A DNA stretch of 64,000 nucleotides, from positions 62,001 to 126,000 of the forward strand of contig JAANDG010000005.1 of NCBI GenBank assembly GCA_036852015.1, read 5' to 3'. This DNA is from Pelodera strongyloides. Lineage: Eukaryota > Nematoda > Chromadorea > Rhabditida > Rhabditidae. This document shows, piece after piece, positions 30,047 to 40,885 of this stretch (positions within the stretch are counted from its first letter, which is position 1; each line of letters begins with the position of its first letter). Both the position numbers and the translations under genes were made by a program. The notes beneath the pieces were generated by a model. It was not told the origin of the DNA, made no database searches, and was given only the letters and a program-made list of their open reading frames with translations.

Positions 30047-31640
30047 TTCCCTCTCTCTCTTCCTGAATTAATAATGGAGTTGTATAATTGTCACCGGCAC
30101 AATTTAATAAAATAATACACGAAACACGATATATTATTCTAAAAATGAATAACATAAGCTCAGCTTATATATATGTATAAATTGAATGATCTCTGATATT
30201 ATGTACAGTAAAATAAATAAAAATAGTTCTTTGAAAACATTATCAAACACAAACAAAAATGGTTTGAAGGTTTCAAAACAGATCATGACTTTTATAAAAT
30301 TAAAATAACATGAAAATCATTGTTCCAAACTAACAATGACCTCGCTTTTGTACGTACAGTATACTCAAAGATCAAAAAACCAAGTTCTGATATACAACAA
30401 TGCAAAGCATCCCCGCTAATATTCTTAGTTTATTATAATATATTTATTGATTTTTTGAATAAATTTTGTTTGGATACAATAGGTTCGATATAATAATTAT
30501 GTGTTGTTAAATTATTATTATTTTCTATTAATAATTATTATTATTCGAAAAGCCCCCGAACCCCCGAAGTTATTTTTTGAACCTTTTACATGCTTGCTGG
30601 ACAGCAAAAACTTTGAGCCCGACTTTTTTCGAATAATAGAAATAGTATGTGAATGCAAGAGTTGTTAGGCAAGAAAGATGTTAGATACGCCACTTTTCAC
30701 GGGAAATGCTGGAGAGAGCAGACATAGCAGAGGAAATGCTTTGCTAGAAAGAAAGTAGGTGATATGCCTCAAAATAACGGAGAAAAAATCTCGGTGAAAA
30801 AATTATTTTAAAGGGATATACCCCCTATTTTTCTGGCTTTTCTCTGTTCGCTCGCGGGGCCGGTGTGCACTAAACTAGTTCTTCATATAATTTATGTTCC
30901 TCTGAAACCTATTTTACCAATTATTAACTATGCTTTTATTTTAATACCTTCTTCACAAACAGTTATATAACAGCACCGAGCAATTGCCATAGCATGAAGC
31001 ATGACCACTAGTGTAATTATTTAGAGAAAACGTTTATATAAAAAGTCGTTCCACTAAATAATTAATGCGCTAAATAATAATAAAGAAACAATGACCCTGA
31101 CAAGTGACATTAGTAAAACAACCGTTTACATAAAAAATATAAGGAATGCGAGAGAGAGAGAGAGAGAGAGAGATAGAAAGATAAATATAATAGAGAAAGA
31201 ACCGAAACTGGGTGAAACACGTTATATGGCGATGGTGCTCCTGCAGTGCCACACAATTCGCTTATTCTTCCAAACAACTAATTGTGGAATCAATGAACCA
31301 AACAAACAAATACGATTAACATGGTTAATTTTGTATATTATTATAATACATCTATGGTATATACGGGAGTATGAAGCAGATTGACAAATCTACTAGAATA
31401 TAAGCAGTTGAATAAAAAAAAAACATGTTAAAGTTCTAAACCAAGTAGCAACGAGCTAAATAAATAAAAAAAAGAATAAAAAGCGGTTTGAAAATTCCTG
31501 AGCTTCATTTTGTGTAACCTTTAAAAAAATAGAAACAATATTTATAATATGTTTTGTAGGTTGTAGTCAATTAGTCTAAAAGCTAATTATCTAATTATCT
31601 TACCTATGATGGCGACCTCGGTGTCCGGCACAGCGTGCAT
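18912..31640 (-). CDS. OSGIN-family FAD/NADPH-binding protein
   Basis: OSGIN1/2 proteins are flavin monooxygenase-like proteins linked to oxidative-stress growth control. Thirteen minus-strand exons: 31640-31604, 29592-29456, 25503-25400, 24660-24549, 23923-23857, 23463-23342, 22667-22551, 22260-22184, 21819-21689, 21454-21285, 20548-20400, 19519-19379, 18963-18912. They splice to 471 residues with no internal stop; human OSGIN1/2 are about 480-505. Landmarks in order: FAD loop [18 protein letters not shown] (residues ~10-28), [52 protein letters not shown]-type loop [50 protein letters not shown]. The Ser/Glu-rich tail ends SDELPVC. Enzyme activity is not established for the family. Introns are long (up to 3.9 kb) and full of transposon remnants. 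Phases match at every junction, which supports the model strongly. Confidence 0.92.
20652..20800. mobile_element. TTAAAGCGA-family MITE in OSGIN intron
   Basis: Left end TTAAAGCGAAATAAAGGTCG; right end, inverted, ACCGGCCGATACTTTGCTTTAA. The core shares AGCTCGATTTTTTATTCTA with other copies. It sits about 100 bases before an OSGIN acceptor. Confidence 0.75.
21890..22070. mobile_element. TTAAAGCGA-family MITE in OSGIN intron
   Basis: Left end TTTAAAGCGAAATACCGGCC is intact. The right end reads CCGACTGGTATTTCGATGTAA and is decayed. It lies in the intron between OSGIN exons 8 and 9. Confidence 0.75.
22688..22731. repeat. (CT)n microsatellite in OSGIN intron
   Basis: About 22 CT units. On the coding (minus) strand this is a GA tract about 20 bases before a TTTCAG acceptor at 22668-22670. 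Confidence 0.95.
26567..26616. repeat. 50-base near-perfect hairpin in OSGIN intron
   Basis: GTTTGTAGTATAGTTCCTTA is mirrored across a short loop by its inverse with one mismatch. Confidence 0.85.
28285..28703. mobile_element. Palindromic TTAA-flanked MITE (AAAGGGTCAGGCCC ends)
   Basis: TTAAAGGGTCAGGCCCATTT on the left mirrors AAATGGGCCTGACCCTTTAA on the right. The inverted arms stay recognisable for more than 150 bases to near the centre. TTAA at both ends suggests TTAA-specific (piggyBac-type) insertion. It is 419 bp, has no gene, and lies in the 3.9 kb OSGIN intron. Confidence 0.8.
28894..28990. repeat. Polypurine (GA/GGA) tract in OSGIN intron
   Basis: A run of G and A only, mostly GA with GGGGA blocks. 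The open frames through it are low-complexity Arg/Glu and are not genes. Confidence 0.9.
30001..30060. repeat. (CT)n tract in OSGIN intron
   Basis: A run of CT with occasional CCC interruptions. Nothing else was recognised around it. Confidence 0.9.
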
Positions 31641-32202
31641 GTTGCACGTCTTTAGCGCGCAATGACTTCTAAGTGGGCGGGGCTTCCGCAGGGCGGCTAG
31701 CTCTCCCGCTCCCGGGGTGATGCAGACAAGCGGTTGGGAGGGCACAGAGAACGGCTGGGGCGGGGATGGGTCCGCAATCCAGTTTGGGAGGGCCCATTGG
31801 TCCGCTGGAAATTTGCCAACTTTTTGGAAAATAGCCGCGCAATAGAAATCACAATTTTTTTACATGAAGCAACATAGAAACTACACACTAGAAATTATAT
31901 TTTAGAATGCAAAAGGGCTTCTTTTATGTCACAAGACATCTCTATTTAGGCACAAAAATAAATTAATGAAAAGTGCAACAGAGACTATAAACTATATACT
32001 TGAAAAGATAAAAAAGGTAATCATAGGCCACAAACCGTAAACTATACTAGGATATCAATTAATCTGGGAAACACTACACAACCCCAGTTGTAGGCCCCTA
32101 GGCTAAAAATACTATGGTGCCGTGCGGGGTACAAAACGCAACTCACTCAAAGGCCGCGTTCAAGGTGCGTGGCATGGTTACTGCTTTCAAGCGTGCAAGA
32201 AG

Positions 32203-32295
32203 CGTGGAAAGAGTGGCGCGTCGCGGCATGAAACGGCGTGCAAAATTGCACGCGGAAACCACGCCGTTTTCACACCGCGTGCACGCCACTCTTCC
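32203..32295. repeat. GC-rich imperfect palindrome
   Basis: GGAAAGAGTGGCGCG and, further right, CGTGCACGCCACTCTTCC face each other, with a central GTGCAAAATTGCAC. It resembles the GC-rich inverted-repeat family at 34476 and 37310. Confidence 0.55.
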
Positions 32296-32672
32296 TCAGT
32301 CCAACGATGAACACGGCCATTATGAGCAAGTATTACAAAGAGCAAACGAAATGGTGTGCGATGAAGCACCACCTTTTGGAAATTTTGAAAGTGGTTGAGA
32401 TAGCGTAGGTGTGCCACAAATGCGCCACACACGCGCCAACTTTGGAAAGCGAACCAGTTTACCAGTGGCACACAACCACACCGACACTCAGTATAGAAAT
32501 GCATAGACATCTGGGGGACAGATACTGAACACTTTTGCGATCCAAACTCTACATAAGTATCATTAGTGAAACGCATTATTAAATGCTATGCAAAGTGTGG
32601 TGAAATAAAGATATGGCGGCGGAGCGCATTTATTTACACTTATATGTATTTTTATCCCATACTGTATGTACG

Positions 32673-32839
32673 TTAAAGCAGTATTGTACCTACGTTGGGA
32701 AATTTGCATATGATACACATTTCCTATGTATCCTATGTAAAATTGGTGCCGGAAGCTTATAACGGGAACTAAAAAATTGCATAGGAAGGAAATGTGTATC
32801 ATATGCAAATTTCCCAAAGTAGGTACAAGGCTACTTTAA
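32673..32839. mobile_element. Palindromic MITE, TTAAAGCAGTATTGTACC type
   Basis: Left arm TTAAAGCAGTATTGTACCTA then GGGAAATTTGCATATGATAC; the right arm is the inverse and ends ACTTTAA. A partial copy abuts another element at 56517-56641. Confidence 0.75.
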
Positions 32840-33437
32840 TCTTTAATCTTTAATTGTTCAGAAAGGCAAAAGCTGTAGTCGTGCGTTGTGAAAGTATGTG
32901 AGTACGAATATACGACAACAGGAATACTATTAAATACTCTACTTCCACGATTGTCCTAGTGGCGAAGAGTGCATCATTGGTGGAACTTTTTATTATATAT
33001 CGGGCCGAATGCAATGTATAGGAAAAACTACCGCGAGAAAAAATCCAATAGATATTTTCCAGTGTTATTTGTTATACACGATAGCTGCAAATGAGGGATA
33101 TGATCAAGAAGAGCTCGGTAGATAATCAAATCATTAATAAACAGTAATATCAGTTCTGAAAAACACAGACCGGCTAGACAATAAACCAGTGAGAAAGCTG
33201 CGTATTGTGTAACAGTTACAGCATGCTTACTTACGGTATGTCGCAATATGATGATACAGTACTCACAAGGGCAAAACTCGGCCAATAGGTAACTTATGAA
33301 AAATCTGCCGATGCCACACGATAAGCAATATATAGGGTAAGATTTTATAAGAAAGATTATCTCAGGAACACCTTTCGCAAGCGAGATAAGTTTTTTTTCG
33401 GTCATTGTCACAGGCTACCAGAACTATAATTTCAATC

Positions 33438-33509
33438 GTCGTTTAGTGTAGTGGATAGGGCTTCTGACTGCTAAAAGGAAGGTCACGGGTTCGAATCCAC
33501 GCTGCGGAC
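33438..33509 (+). other. tRNA-like module, left arm
   Basis: A box TAGTGTAGTGG and B box GGTTCGAATCC fit the internal pol III promoter. The anticodon position reads GCT. The acceptor pairs for only about three bases and the T stem is poor, so this is probably a pseudo-tRNA. Confidence 0.55.
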
Positions 33510-34176
33510 ATTATTTTTGCATTTATAACTGTGATATTTTTTACATTTTAAAACTTAAATTATGGATGTAAAGAGTAACTGTTTCGCGTCTGTTCTACTT
33601 TAATAGTGTTCATAACACCTTCATGCACTATTTAAGTTAAAAAAACGGGATTTCATTTTTCCAATTTTTTCATGAAATCACTGATGCTACCCATAGGGGA
33701 AAATGTCAGTCGGAAATTAAATGATGGAAACAACAATAAAAATGACTGTGAAGCATAACTTCGTAGTTTTAGGGTTTTATACGATTGAAAATTATGTACT
33801 CCAAGTTGATGCTCACGAACTCCAAGTTCATGCTCATCCGAAACATATAATCGGAAAGATCAATCAGTCATATATAATAAAATATACATAATTTTCAATC
33901 GTATAAAACTCTAAAACTATGAAGTTATGCTTCACAGTCATTTTTATTGTTGTTCCCATCATTTAATTTTCGACTGACATTTTTTCCTATGGGTACCATC
34001 AGTGATTTCATGAAAAAAATTGGAAAAATGAAATCCCGTTTTTTTTTAACTTAAATAGTGCATAAAGGTGTTATGAACACTATAAAAGTAGAACAGACGC
34101 GAAACAGTTACACTTTACATCCATAATTTAAGTTTTAGAATGTAAAAAATATCACAGTTATAAATGCAAAAATAAT

Positions 34177-34248
34177 GTCCGCAGCGTGGATGCGAACCCG
34201 TGACCTTCCTTTTAGCAGTCAGAATCCCTATCCACTACACTAAACGAC
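34177..34248 (-). other. tRNA-like module, right arm
   Basis: This is the inverse of the module at 33438-33509, with a B box changed to GGTTCGCATCC. It is a decayed partner copy. Confidence 0.5.
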
Positions 34249-34475
34249 GATTGAAATCATAGTTCTGGTAGCCTGTGACAATGACCGAAAAAAAACTTAT
34301 CTCGCTTGCGAAAGGTGTTCCTGAGATAATCTTTCTTATAAAATCTTACCCTATATATTGCTTATCGTGTGGCATCGGCAGATTTTTCATAAGTCACCTA
34401 TTGGCCGAGTTTTGCCCTTGTCAGGGGTAACGCCTAACAAACATGCCTATTGTATGGAGAAAAACTCTATGGACA

Positions 34476-34738
34476 CTGGTGGAACTCCGCGCCATCGCCG
34501 CGCACAAAATAAGGGGCCGACGCTGGTGCGCGGCGGGTGCGTCATAGGTGCGCCACAGGTGTTCTACTTCACTTGGCGCATCTGCAGCGCTCCATTTAGG
34601 GGGGGGGGGCACGTGCGCCATGGGTGCGCCTTATGGTGTTAGCGCACATCTGGTGCCCCGTCGAGCACCCTAGAGGTGGTGCGCAGCGCCCCTGTGGCGC
34701 ACTCTCTTTCTGTGCGCGGCGATGGCACGGAGTTTCAC
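34476..34738. mobile_element. GC-rich MITE (CTCCGCGCCATCGCCGCGCACA ends)
   Basis: Left end GTGGAACTCCGCGCCATCG; right end the inverse, CGATGGCACGGAGTTTCAC. Inside are further inverse pairs and a G-run. Related to 37310-37575. It is much more GC-rich than its surroundings. Confidence 0.65.
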
Positions 34739-35189
34739 GTTGTAGGATAAATAATTAAATTTAGTGTAGCAAATGCAAAAGTGGGATATGCCGAGTATGG
34801 GAATGATTGTGAATACTATCGTACTCCACCATCAGCATGAATAACAAAACTGAAACGTAAGATCGTTCAATCTCTCAACGTACCGATCGCACGACGACGT
34901 GAGCCAAAGCTGTAGTCGTTCGCAGCGTTCATGTATTCCATGGATGAAGAAGCATGAAATAAAATAAATAATATACAATAGGATAAGTAAGCAGTTTGGA
35001 CCAATCGAAATCTGACCCACACCGTGGCTACCGCTGCAGGTAATTGGAAATAGTTTCCATCAGCAATCAAGATATAAAGAGATAAAGAGTAAAAAAAAAG
35101 GTACTTGATAAATACACAGAAATTGGTCCCTCACAAGCAGCCAACCTGTGTAGTTTAGCTATGTTTTCTCAACTTAACTACCTGTTCAC

Positions 35190-35348
35190 GCTACTCGCGC
35201 ACTGCGGTACTCGCGCACTGCGGTACTCGCGCACTACGGTACTCACGCACTACGGTACTCACGCACGGCGGTACTCACGCACTGTGGTACTCACGCACTG
35301 CGGTACTCACGCACTGCGGTACTCACGCACTGCGGTCCTCACGCACTA
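35190..35348. repeat. Minisatellite, 16-base unit
   Basis: TACTCACGCACTGCGG and variants are repeated about ten times in tandem with no spacers. Confidence 0.9.
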
Positions 35349-35483
35349 CATATAAAGAAACAGCAGAACGTAGACTCTTGCATACTACAACTTCTATCAA
35401 TATTATTTGTTTGAATCCCCACACACTTACTTTCATTTCTTCGAAAATGCTGGCGTGCGATGCTCGCCTGATTTTATTTGTCA

Positions 35484-35644
35484 TTAACTAATTGACCCAC
35501 CCGAGTCCATCTTCCACAACTCGTCCAAGTTGGCATGGAGCTCCTCGTTGCCCATGTAGTCATGGACGTCCTCGACCATAACCTTGTCCTGGAACTCGAC
35601 GTGCTCTCACGTAAGCGCAAGCGCCGTACCCATTCCTTCGGTTC
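35484..35644 (-). pseudogene. Unassigned exon-like fragment
   Basis: On the minus strand an acceptor (AATTTTAG) is followed by an exon-like stretch. One frame reads EHVEFQDKVMVEDVHDY and then MGNEELHANLDELWKMDS, ending at TAA with AATAAA just after. Composition and codon use look like real protein, but the same frame has an in-frame TGA before EHVEF, and the start of the stretch reads better in another frame. It may be a decayed exon, or two small exons (a GTGAGA donor overlaps the TGA). I do not recognise the product. Confidence 0.3.
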
Positions 35645-36012
35645 CTAAAATTATTGATTACATAACAATAATGTAGAGGCTTAAAAATATTCGCGTAAAC
35701 AGTGAACTGGCAATTTAAACAATGCTACACACTAGAGGCTCAGGCCCACGTATATAAATTTCTGCTACATTTTCCAATGACAAAGCTGCATGTTTTCGCA
35801 ATACTGCATTTTGTACTGTAACGAATACTGTAAGTTATTAGCAAGACTAGATCCTCGTTCGTTATCGGCAAAATTGGTATTTTTACCGAACGGGGCGGGG
35901 ATTGTCATAGACTTATTTTTGAGAGAAAATTAGACAGTAACCGATAAATAGATATTGATTAAGATCGATCGATTAGACCCGGGTCAATGAAATCAAGGTA
36001 AAAGAAAAAGAT

Positions 36013-36276
36013 AAGGCCGCGTTCGAGTTGGGAAAAAGTTGGTGGAATTCCGGAATTCCACCGTTCGAGATGGACGCGGAAACGTGCGAGAACCAGCAAA
36101 AATACCGTAGTGGAATCGTTGTGGGATTATATTTTTGACAACTGCAAGAGCCAAAAATGTCGCTTGACCCCGACGGTTGGGGCTAAATAACGGAAAAACA
36201 TTTACGTTTCCGGTGTCCCATCTCGAACGGTGGAATTCCGGAATTCCACAACTTTTTCCCAACTCGAACGCGGCTT
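36013..36276. mobile_element. MITE with ~55-bp inverted ends
   Basis: The left end AAGGCCGCGTTCGAGTTGGG is mirrored on the right by CCCAACTCGAACGCGGCTT. The arms run about 55 bases, including the palindromic GGAATTCCGGAATTCC and CCGTTCGAGATGG. It has no gene. Confidence 0.85.
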
Positions 36277-37309
36277 AAGCTGCAGCCGAGCACTGGCATC
36301 ACTCCCATAATCTAGAGAAATGTTTCGCCAAATTAGAATAACAGTTTATTTATCATAAATTTGCACAATCGGTGAATTTCCAATGTAATAAATTGTCTAA
36401 CGCACGTTTCGAGACTCCCAACTTAAATTGTCTCTAACTCACGAAAATAGTGCGTTTCATCAACTACATGTCTTATGAAGCGTAGGTGAGGACAGTGCAG
36501 TGCTACCAGCAAGTGCACTCTTGTAAGGAAAAGTTAATATACCCAAGACAGTTCGTATTCATATTATTGTGATAATAAATCATTTTAATCAATTGAAACA
36601 AAGCGTGTCTCATGTGCGCGACTGGAATGCATGCCTTTTCGCGAACCATGGCATGCGGGTTCGCCCAAAATTTCGCCAGGATCTCGCGGCGCGGCACTTC
36701 CGCGCCAGAGTTTCGCCGCGAACTGCCCAAGTTTCATCAGTGTAGTGGCACACCCCATGTTGTCCTTTTTCGCGTGGAAATTAAGCTAAATTTCACCAGT
36801 GTAAAGGCGTCCAAGAATGCAACACATATTTTCAACTGTGTTTGGAAGTATTTCGAAAGTATTCTGGGTAGCGGTAAGTGTGCTTCACGCGCGCCCTAGG
36901 TGCACCAAATATAACCACCTGTCGTATCCTCCACGCACCGCGTTTCCTCTTAGAATAACAATCTGAACAGACAAATTGGGAAATGGCCCGAACGAACACT
37001 TTCGCAATCTATGAGAAACGTGTAACTACTGAAACGCCTAATTAAATTTTATGCAAACATCAGCGGCATGGAGAAATTTGGTGGTGGAGCCCATTTACGC
37101 TAACTTATACATACATGTGTCGTTTTACATTCTGTAGATGCACGTCCCACATTCAGAAAGGCAAAAGCTGGAGTCCCTTCTATGTGACAGCAACGTGAGA
37201 CTTTGATGGTGCGAGGCGAAATAAACAGGTTTTCTCGCGGCCAGATGTAGGCGCACCTGTGTTTTTTTCGCCGCGCACCATCACTAAGAGTTTTCTCAAT
37301 GACGCTGTC

Positions 37310-37575
37310 GAGCAACGTTCCGCGCCATCGCCGCGCACAAAAAATGGGTCCACCGCGATGAGGCCCCCACAGGTGCGAGAATTTAGATGGCGCACCCGTG
37401 TCACACTGTAGGCGCATCTGTGGTGCGCATGTGGCCTGCCACTCCACATACGAAAGGTGCGCCGCTTGTAAGCCAAGTATAATCGATTACCTTTCCGCGC
37501 AACTGTGGCGCACCTTCCGCGCACCCTAGAGGCTCTTTCTGGGCGCGGCGATAACGGCGCGGGATTTCATCAGTG
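37310..37575. mobile_element. GC-rich MITE related to 34476-34738
   Basis: GTTCCGCGCCATCGCCGCGC on the left; GCGCGGCGATAACGGCGCGG on the right. It is more decayed than its relative. Confidence 0.6.
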
Positions 37576-38108
37576 AAAACTAGGTAATACACAAATATTT
37601 TCCAGTGTTTTTCACTATCTTTCTATGAGTAGGTATGATCAAGAGATCACTTTAATCTACAGATAATCAAATAATGAATAAACAGTATTATAATTGTCCT
37701 GGAAAAAATGCAGACCGGCTAGACTCTCTGATTTTTACTATTTGATGAATTAGACTAATCAGTTATCTCAATTTTGCACGCGCTCTAACTAACCAAGAAT
37801 ACTGTATATTGTGCTACCTACAGCCGCTCATGGTATGTTGCAATATGACGATACAGTAAGCTGAATAAGCAGGGCGTAACGTACCTACGGTGGATATAGA
37901 TAGAAAAAGAAACTCTATAGAGAAAAGTCGATTCAAGATATTTAGAGTACTAAACCACTAAACGCAAAAGCATGGGAACGAAGTTGAGCGCTATCGCACT
38001 CCAACATCAACATAAATAACAAAACTGAAACGTAAGTTAAAATTTATGGGAAAAAGCTCTATCCAAAAGACCTGACGCATACGTACTTGCTAGCTTGATA
38101 ACTAATTG

Positions 38109-38280
38109 TTAAAGCGAAATGCTAGCCCCTTTGGAAAATTTGCATATGATAAGCAAATCCTATGTATCCTATGCTAATTTTGTACGATTGCCGTGGACGA
38201 TCGTACAAAATTAGCATAGGATACATAGGATTTGCTTATCATATGCAAATTTTCCAAAGGGGCTAGCATTTCGCTTTAAA
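38109..38280. mobile_element. Self-complementary ~170-bp palindrome (copy 1)
   Basis: TTAAAGCGAAATGCTAGCCC to the inverse GGGCTAGCATTTCGCTTTAA; the arms pair almost base for base over ~80 positions, leaving a tiny centre at the GTGGACG segment. It includes the octamer ATTTGCAT. Sister copies lie at 48915 and 56349. Confidence 0.9.
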
Positions 38281-39539
38281 GGGCATGTCAAGGGGGATTC
38301 TGCGCAGAAAGGCACCTCCAGAAGCAGACTAAGTAAATCTCAAAAGGCGCCCAATACAGTAACGCATAACAATGGCGCCAGAATAAAATATTTGAGATTT
38401 TGTCATAAACGTGAACAAAACACGCCGCAACGCAAGCAAACGGGCGCGTTGCGGCGAGCCGGTAATTCAAGCCGTCCCGTGGACAGAGATTTGGCTTAGC
38501 TCTGTCCGCACGACTAGAATCCCATACTGAAGGAGTTTTTTGGAGGGGTTTGAAATTGTTTTTCTTCTTTCATGAAAGTTTTTGTTTATTTTTATTTTTA
38601 TTTTCACTTTCCTTACCTTCAAAACGCAAGCTTTTTTTTGAGCCCAACATGCAAAACCGGCTTGACATTCCCTTTAAGGCAGGTAAAGCTCGCTGTTTTA
38701 CCGAAATGAGCACTAAATTGTGTCTTTCTTTTAAATAGTAACTGATACATTGTAATAAGAATTCAAAAGTCCCGTGTCGGTAAAGTAAAGGTACACAAAC
38801 CAAATATGTAAACAAACTGTAAATTGCAAAAAAAAAAACTTTATTTTTTTCAAAGTGAGTTAAAAGGGACAGGCTCACGCAAAATTGTATCTGGTGAAAA
38901 GATCATGCATTTACTTAAGCATTTGGCAATGAAACAACAAACAGAAACACAAGCGTACTCTGAGAAAGCTTCAGCATATTGATTTTTTTTGAACCCTTTA
39001 ATAATGATAAGTATAGATTGCTAACAGCAGTTGCAATATGCAACAAAGCAACGTGAAAATTGGCGTGCAAGCGACGTGGAAAAAGGCTGCACGTCGTTGG
39101 GTTCTGGCGTGCAAGTTGCCCGCCGTAAGGGTGCCGCTTGCATGCCAACTTTCGTTAGTGAGGCATAACGCAACGTACAAGGTTACAATGCGATACAAAT
39201 AATCTGTTGAACTCAAATAGATGAACACTAAAAGCTTGCCTAACTTATCCCTGAGTTAGATATTAGTATCTATTGCAATGTATATTAGTATTATTTCATA
39301 CATAGAAAGAGCAACGTTACAATACAATACGATATAGTAGTGACACAAACAATATTACGAACGAAATTCCCGTAGAAATTCACGTAAATGTCAAAAATAT
39401 AATTTTTCAAACTGTTAAATAGAAATAGAATAGAGATCAGCGCATGAGATATTCGTACATATAACATATATTGGATAGCTGTAATATAATAAGTAATACA
39501 ACATCCAGTCAACCGCGTAGCAATATAAATGCAAGGATT

Positions 39540-39720
39540 ACAGCGAAATACCGGCCGGTTTTTGAACCACATAGTGGACAACTGAATTCCTACCTATTTT
39601 TGCAAATTTACTCGAATTTAGCTCGATTTTTTATTCTAATTTATGTTCATTTGCATATGCCACATAAGGATTCAGTTGTCCACGATGCGTTTCAAAAACC
39701 GGTCGGTATTTCGCTTTAAA
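39540..39720. mobile_element. TTAAAGCGA-family MITE
   Basis: Left end CAGCGAAATACCGGCCGG; right end CCGGTCGGTATTTCGCTTTAA. The core shares TCCACGATGCG with the family. Confidence 0.8.
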
Positions 39721-39940
39721 ATAAATATATTTTATATTAACGAAAACAGAATGTTTAAACAGTGAAGAATTGGCACATTAAAACAAAACCAGTAGTAACA
39801 TGGAATGATAGAGTTGCTAGATACCAAAGGCGTATTATACTTCAAATTAATACATGGAAACACAATTTGGAAACACAAAACCTTTTTTTAAAGGGCCGGT
39901 GACCGTAGGTAAGATAGCAAGCATATCGCGAGGTAACCGG

Positions 39941-40060
39941 TTTAAAGCAGTATGGCACATGGTTTCGCAACTTTGAATTTTATTTCATTCCGATTCGATG
40001 CCGGTAACGTCCACAGCGGCACATAAATTTTCCACAGACCATGTGTCATAGCGCTTTAAA
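39941..40060. mobile_element. 120-bp MITE holding the GPCR poly(A) signal
   Basis: The ends are TTTAAAGCAGTATGGCACATG and the inverse CATGTGTCATAGCGCTTTAAA. Its right end is 10 bases past the GPCR stop codon. On the minus strand it contains AATAAA at 39984-39979. Confidence 0.7.
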
Positions 40061-40070
40061 CACACGCCGT

Positions 40071-40768
40071 TCAAACACAAGATCTGGGCTCGGCGGCCAC
40101 GGACAGTTTCCAGGACAGTACCGAGTCCTTTATCTTTGTCGACGAAGGGACAGGAGTCATCGTCGGGGTGAAGTTGGCAGATTTGGACATGGAAACGCAC
40201 ACATCATTCGCATTAGAAGCTTTATGATGGCGAGGATTGACGCCCTGAACAATAATATAAGTTTTAATAATATATTGTTAGGAGTTAGAACTCCGTCTCT
40301 AGGGGCCAGCGGTGTTCCGATTATTATGTCCAATAGTTCAATTGACGTTGAACGTGCACTGACTGAACATATTTAAAGCGGTATAACAGCTGGTTTTGAA
40401 ACGTATGCTGGATGCTGAAGTCCCATTTTATTCTAATTATTTTCATACAACATATGAGAATGAGCTGTCCATCATACGTTTGAAAAACCAGCCGGCTACG
40501 ACATTTTCCTGTAGTCAATGCAGTATGACGACAGGGCAAAAATAATACAAAAAGGCGATCTATTTATACAAAAAGGTCTGGAAAATGTCCATAAACACAA
40601 AAATGCCGAAAATAAAGTCACAAACCTTTAACTTTTGTAGTAATCCTTCCACACTCTTGTGAATGGCCTTTATCCGGAGTGTGTAGATGAACGGGTTGGC
40701 GGCTAGCTTTATCATTACCTGGAAAATTTACAAATATTATTAACTCTCTTTCTCTTTCTCTCTCTCTC

Positions 40769-40815
<47 letters not shown>

Positions 40816-40849
40816 ATCTTCTCCTTCCTCTTCATCTTTTTTCTCGCTT

Positions 40850-40885
<36 letters not shown>

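Larger units (their letters stand above)
33265..34421. repeat. 1.16 kb inverted repeat with tRNA-like modules
   Basis: Two arms of roughly 535 bases (33265-33799 and 33884-34421) are near-exact inverses around an 84-base unpaired centre. The outer ends are ACAAGGGCAAAACTCGGCC and GGCCGAGTTTTGCCCTTGT. Each arm holds one tRNA-like module. Differences between arms are scattered single changes, so the repeat is not brand new. It could be a foldback transposon or an inverted duplication of a tRNA-containing unit. No transposase frame was seen. Confidence 0.9.
31641..40070. other. Repeat-rich intergenic region upstream of OSGIN
   Basis: This stretch has no gene I can defend apart from the exon-like piece at 35484-35644. 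It contains GC-rich inverted repeats (32203, 34476, 37310), palindromic MITEs (32673, 36013, 38109, 39540, 39941), the 33265-34421 inverted repeat and a minisatellite at 35190. Confidence 0.6.

Noticed and set aside
33028..33411. 127-codon open frame on the minus strand
   Set aside because: Most of it lies in the left arm of the inverted repeat; no domain and no partner exons.
35190..35348. CRISPR-like array
   Set aside because: Units are tandem with no unique spacers, and the genome is eukaryotic. It is a minisatellite.
36503..36899. Overlapping opposite-strand open frames
   Set aside because: GC-rich repeat related to 34476/37310 elements; frames open on both strands with no conserved features.
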